From Lachnospiraceae bacterium (GTDB lineage Bacteria > Bacillota > Clostridia > Lachnospirales > Lachnospiraceae): a stretch of 6,257 bases of DNA. Positions 6,139-6,257 of the stretch are shown here, piece by piece. Under the pieces are notes generated by a model that made no database searches, was not told the DNA's origin, and worked only from the letters and a program-made list of their open reading frames with translations. The first letter of the stretch is position 1; the number at the start of each line of letters is the position of its first letter. The DNA is taken from NCBI GenBank assembly GCA_017964745.1, contig JAGCRJ010000072.1, forward strand, positions 1 to 6,257, in the 5' to 3' direction. The position numbers were made by a program, and so were the translations under genes.

Positions 6139-6257
6139 ATGAGAAACGGAACAAAAAAGCTTATAGGCACAGTTGTTTTCTGCGGAGCATTCGCAGGCAT
6201 TTGCGTTCTTCTTAACCTTCGCGGTAAGGAAACATTCCATGAGAAGTACGCGGGATA
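6139..6257 (+). CDS. N-terminus of an unidentified membrane-anchored or exported protein, 3'-truncated
   Basis: The reading frame begins with ATG at 6139 and stays open to the window end (39 full codons). It encodes a short basic N-terminus (MRNGTKK), one hydrophobic segment at residues 8-27 (LIGTVVFCGAFAGICVLLNL) and then a charged stretch (RGKETFHEKYAG). This is the layout of an uncleaved signal anchor or signal peptide with the rest of the protein outside. The two Cys residues (15 and 22) lack lipobox residues before them, so a lipoprotein is unlikely. The proposed promoter ends about 60 bases upstream on the same strand, which supports a gene here, but no clear Shine-Dalgarno precedes the ATG. 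Composition returns to the coding norm of the window after the start. The family is not recognisable from this fragment, and a link with the transporter is unproven. Confidence 0.65.
   Translation, partial: MRNGTKKLIGTVVFCGAFAGICVLLNLRGKETFHEKYAG

Noticed and set aside
5986..6240. Minus-strand reading frame across the intergenic region
   Set aside because: It lies opposite the AT-rich spacer and the N-terminus of the new plus-strand gene, has a Lys/Asn/Phe/Tyr/Cys-rich composition typical of translated AT-rich spacer, and overlaps the promoter; nothing resembles a known protein.
1..6257. CRISPR arrays, tRNA or rRNA genes, insertion sequences
   Set aside because: Almost the entire window is accounted for by continuous coding sequence; the single 149-base spacer shows no regular repeats, cloverleaf or transposase.

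Overview
The window reads as one rightward operon encoding a MacAB/LolCDE-type ABC transporter with a membrane-fusion (HlyD/MacA-like) adaptor. It is followed by a short AT-rich promoter region and the first 39 codons of an unrelated-looking membrane-anchored protein. The coding regions have roughly balanced base composition, use AGA/AGG and ATA freely, and have short purine-rich Shine-Dalgarno sites; the spacer after the operon is only about 22% GC. With the protein style, this points to a low-to-mid GC Clostridia-type Firmicute, possibly Lachnospiraceae-like. That is an inference, not an identification. If it is right, there is no outer membrane, and the adaptor would work between the cytoplasmic membrane and the wall or cell surface.

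Layout: (1) 1-1605, the adaptor, cut off at its 5' end by the window edge. The first ATG, at 31, is internal, because the frame is open from base 1 and residues before the Met belong to the same fold. (2) 1605-4412, a 935-residue permease with two MacB-PCD-like extracytoplasmic domains and two FtsX-like membrane domains. (3) 4414-5100, a compact LolD/MacB-like ATPase. (4) 5093-5989, a second, different ATPase with an extra C-terminal domain resembling the SpoVT/AbrB swapped-hairpin fold. (5) 5990-6138, an AT-rich intergenic region with a recognisable sigma-A-type promoter and two inverted repeats. (6) 6139-6257, the start of a new gene, cut off by the window end.

The four transporter genes are packed tightly (1-base overlap, 1-base gap, 8-base overlap), so they are almost certainly co-transcribed and translationally coupled. 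The theme of the locus is doubling. The adaptor carries two successive lipoyl/beta-barrel/membrane-proximal modules in one chain, the permease is two FtsX units in one chain, and there are two non-identical ATPases. The simplest model is one permease chain on one NBD1/NBD2 heterodimer, with a double adaptor outside. The substrate cannot be read from the sequence.

The most unusual points are the AbrB-like tail on the second ATPase and the double-module adaptor. Both rest on motif reading and need profile or structure searches.
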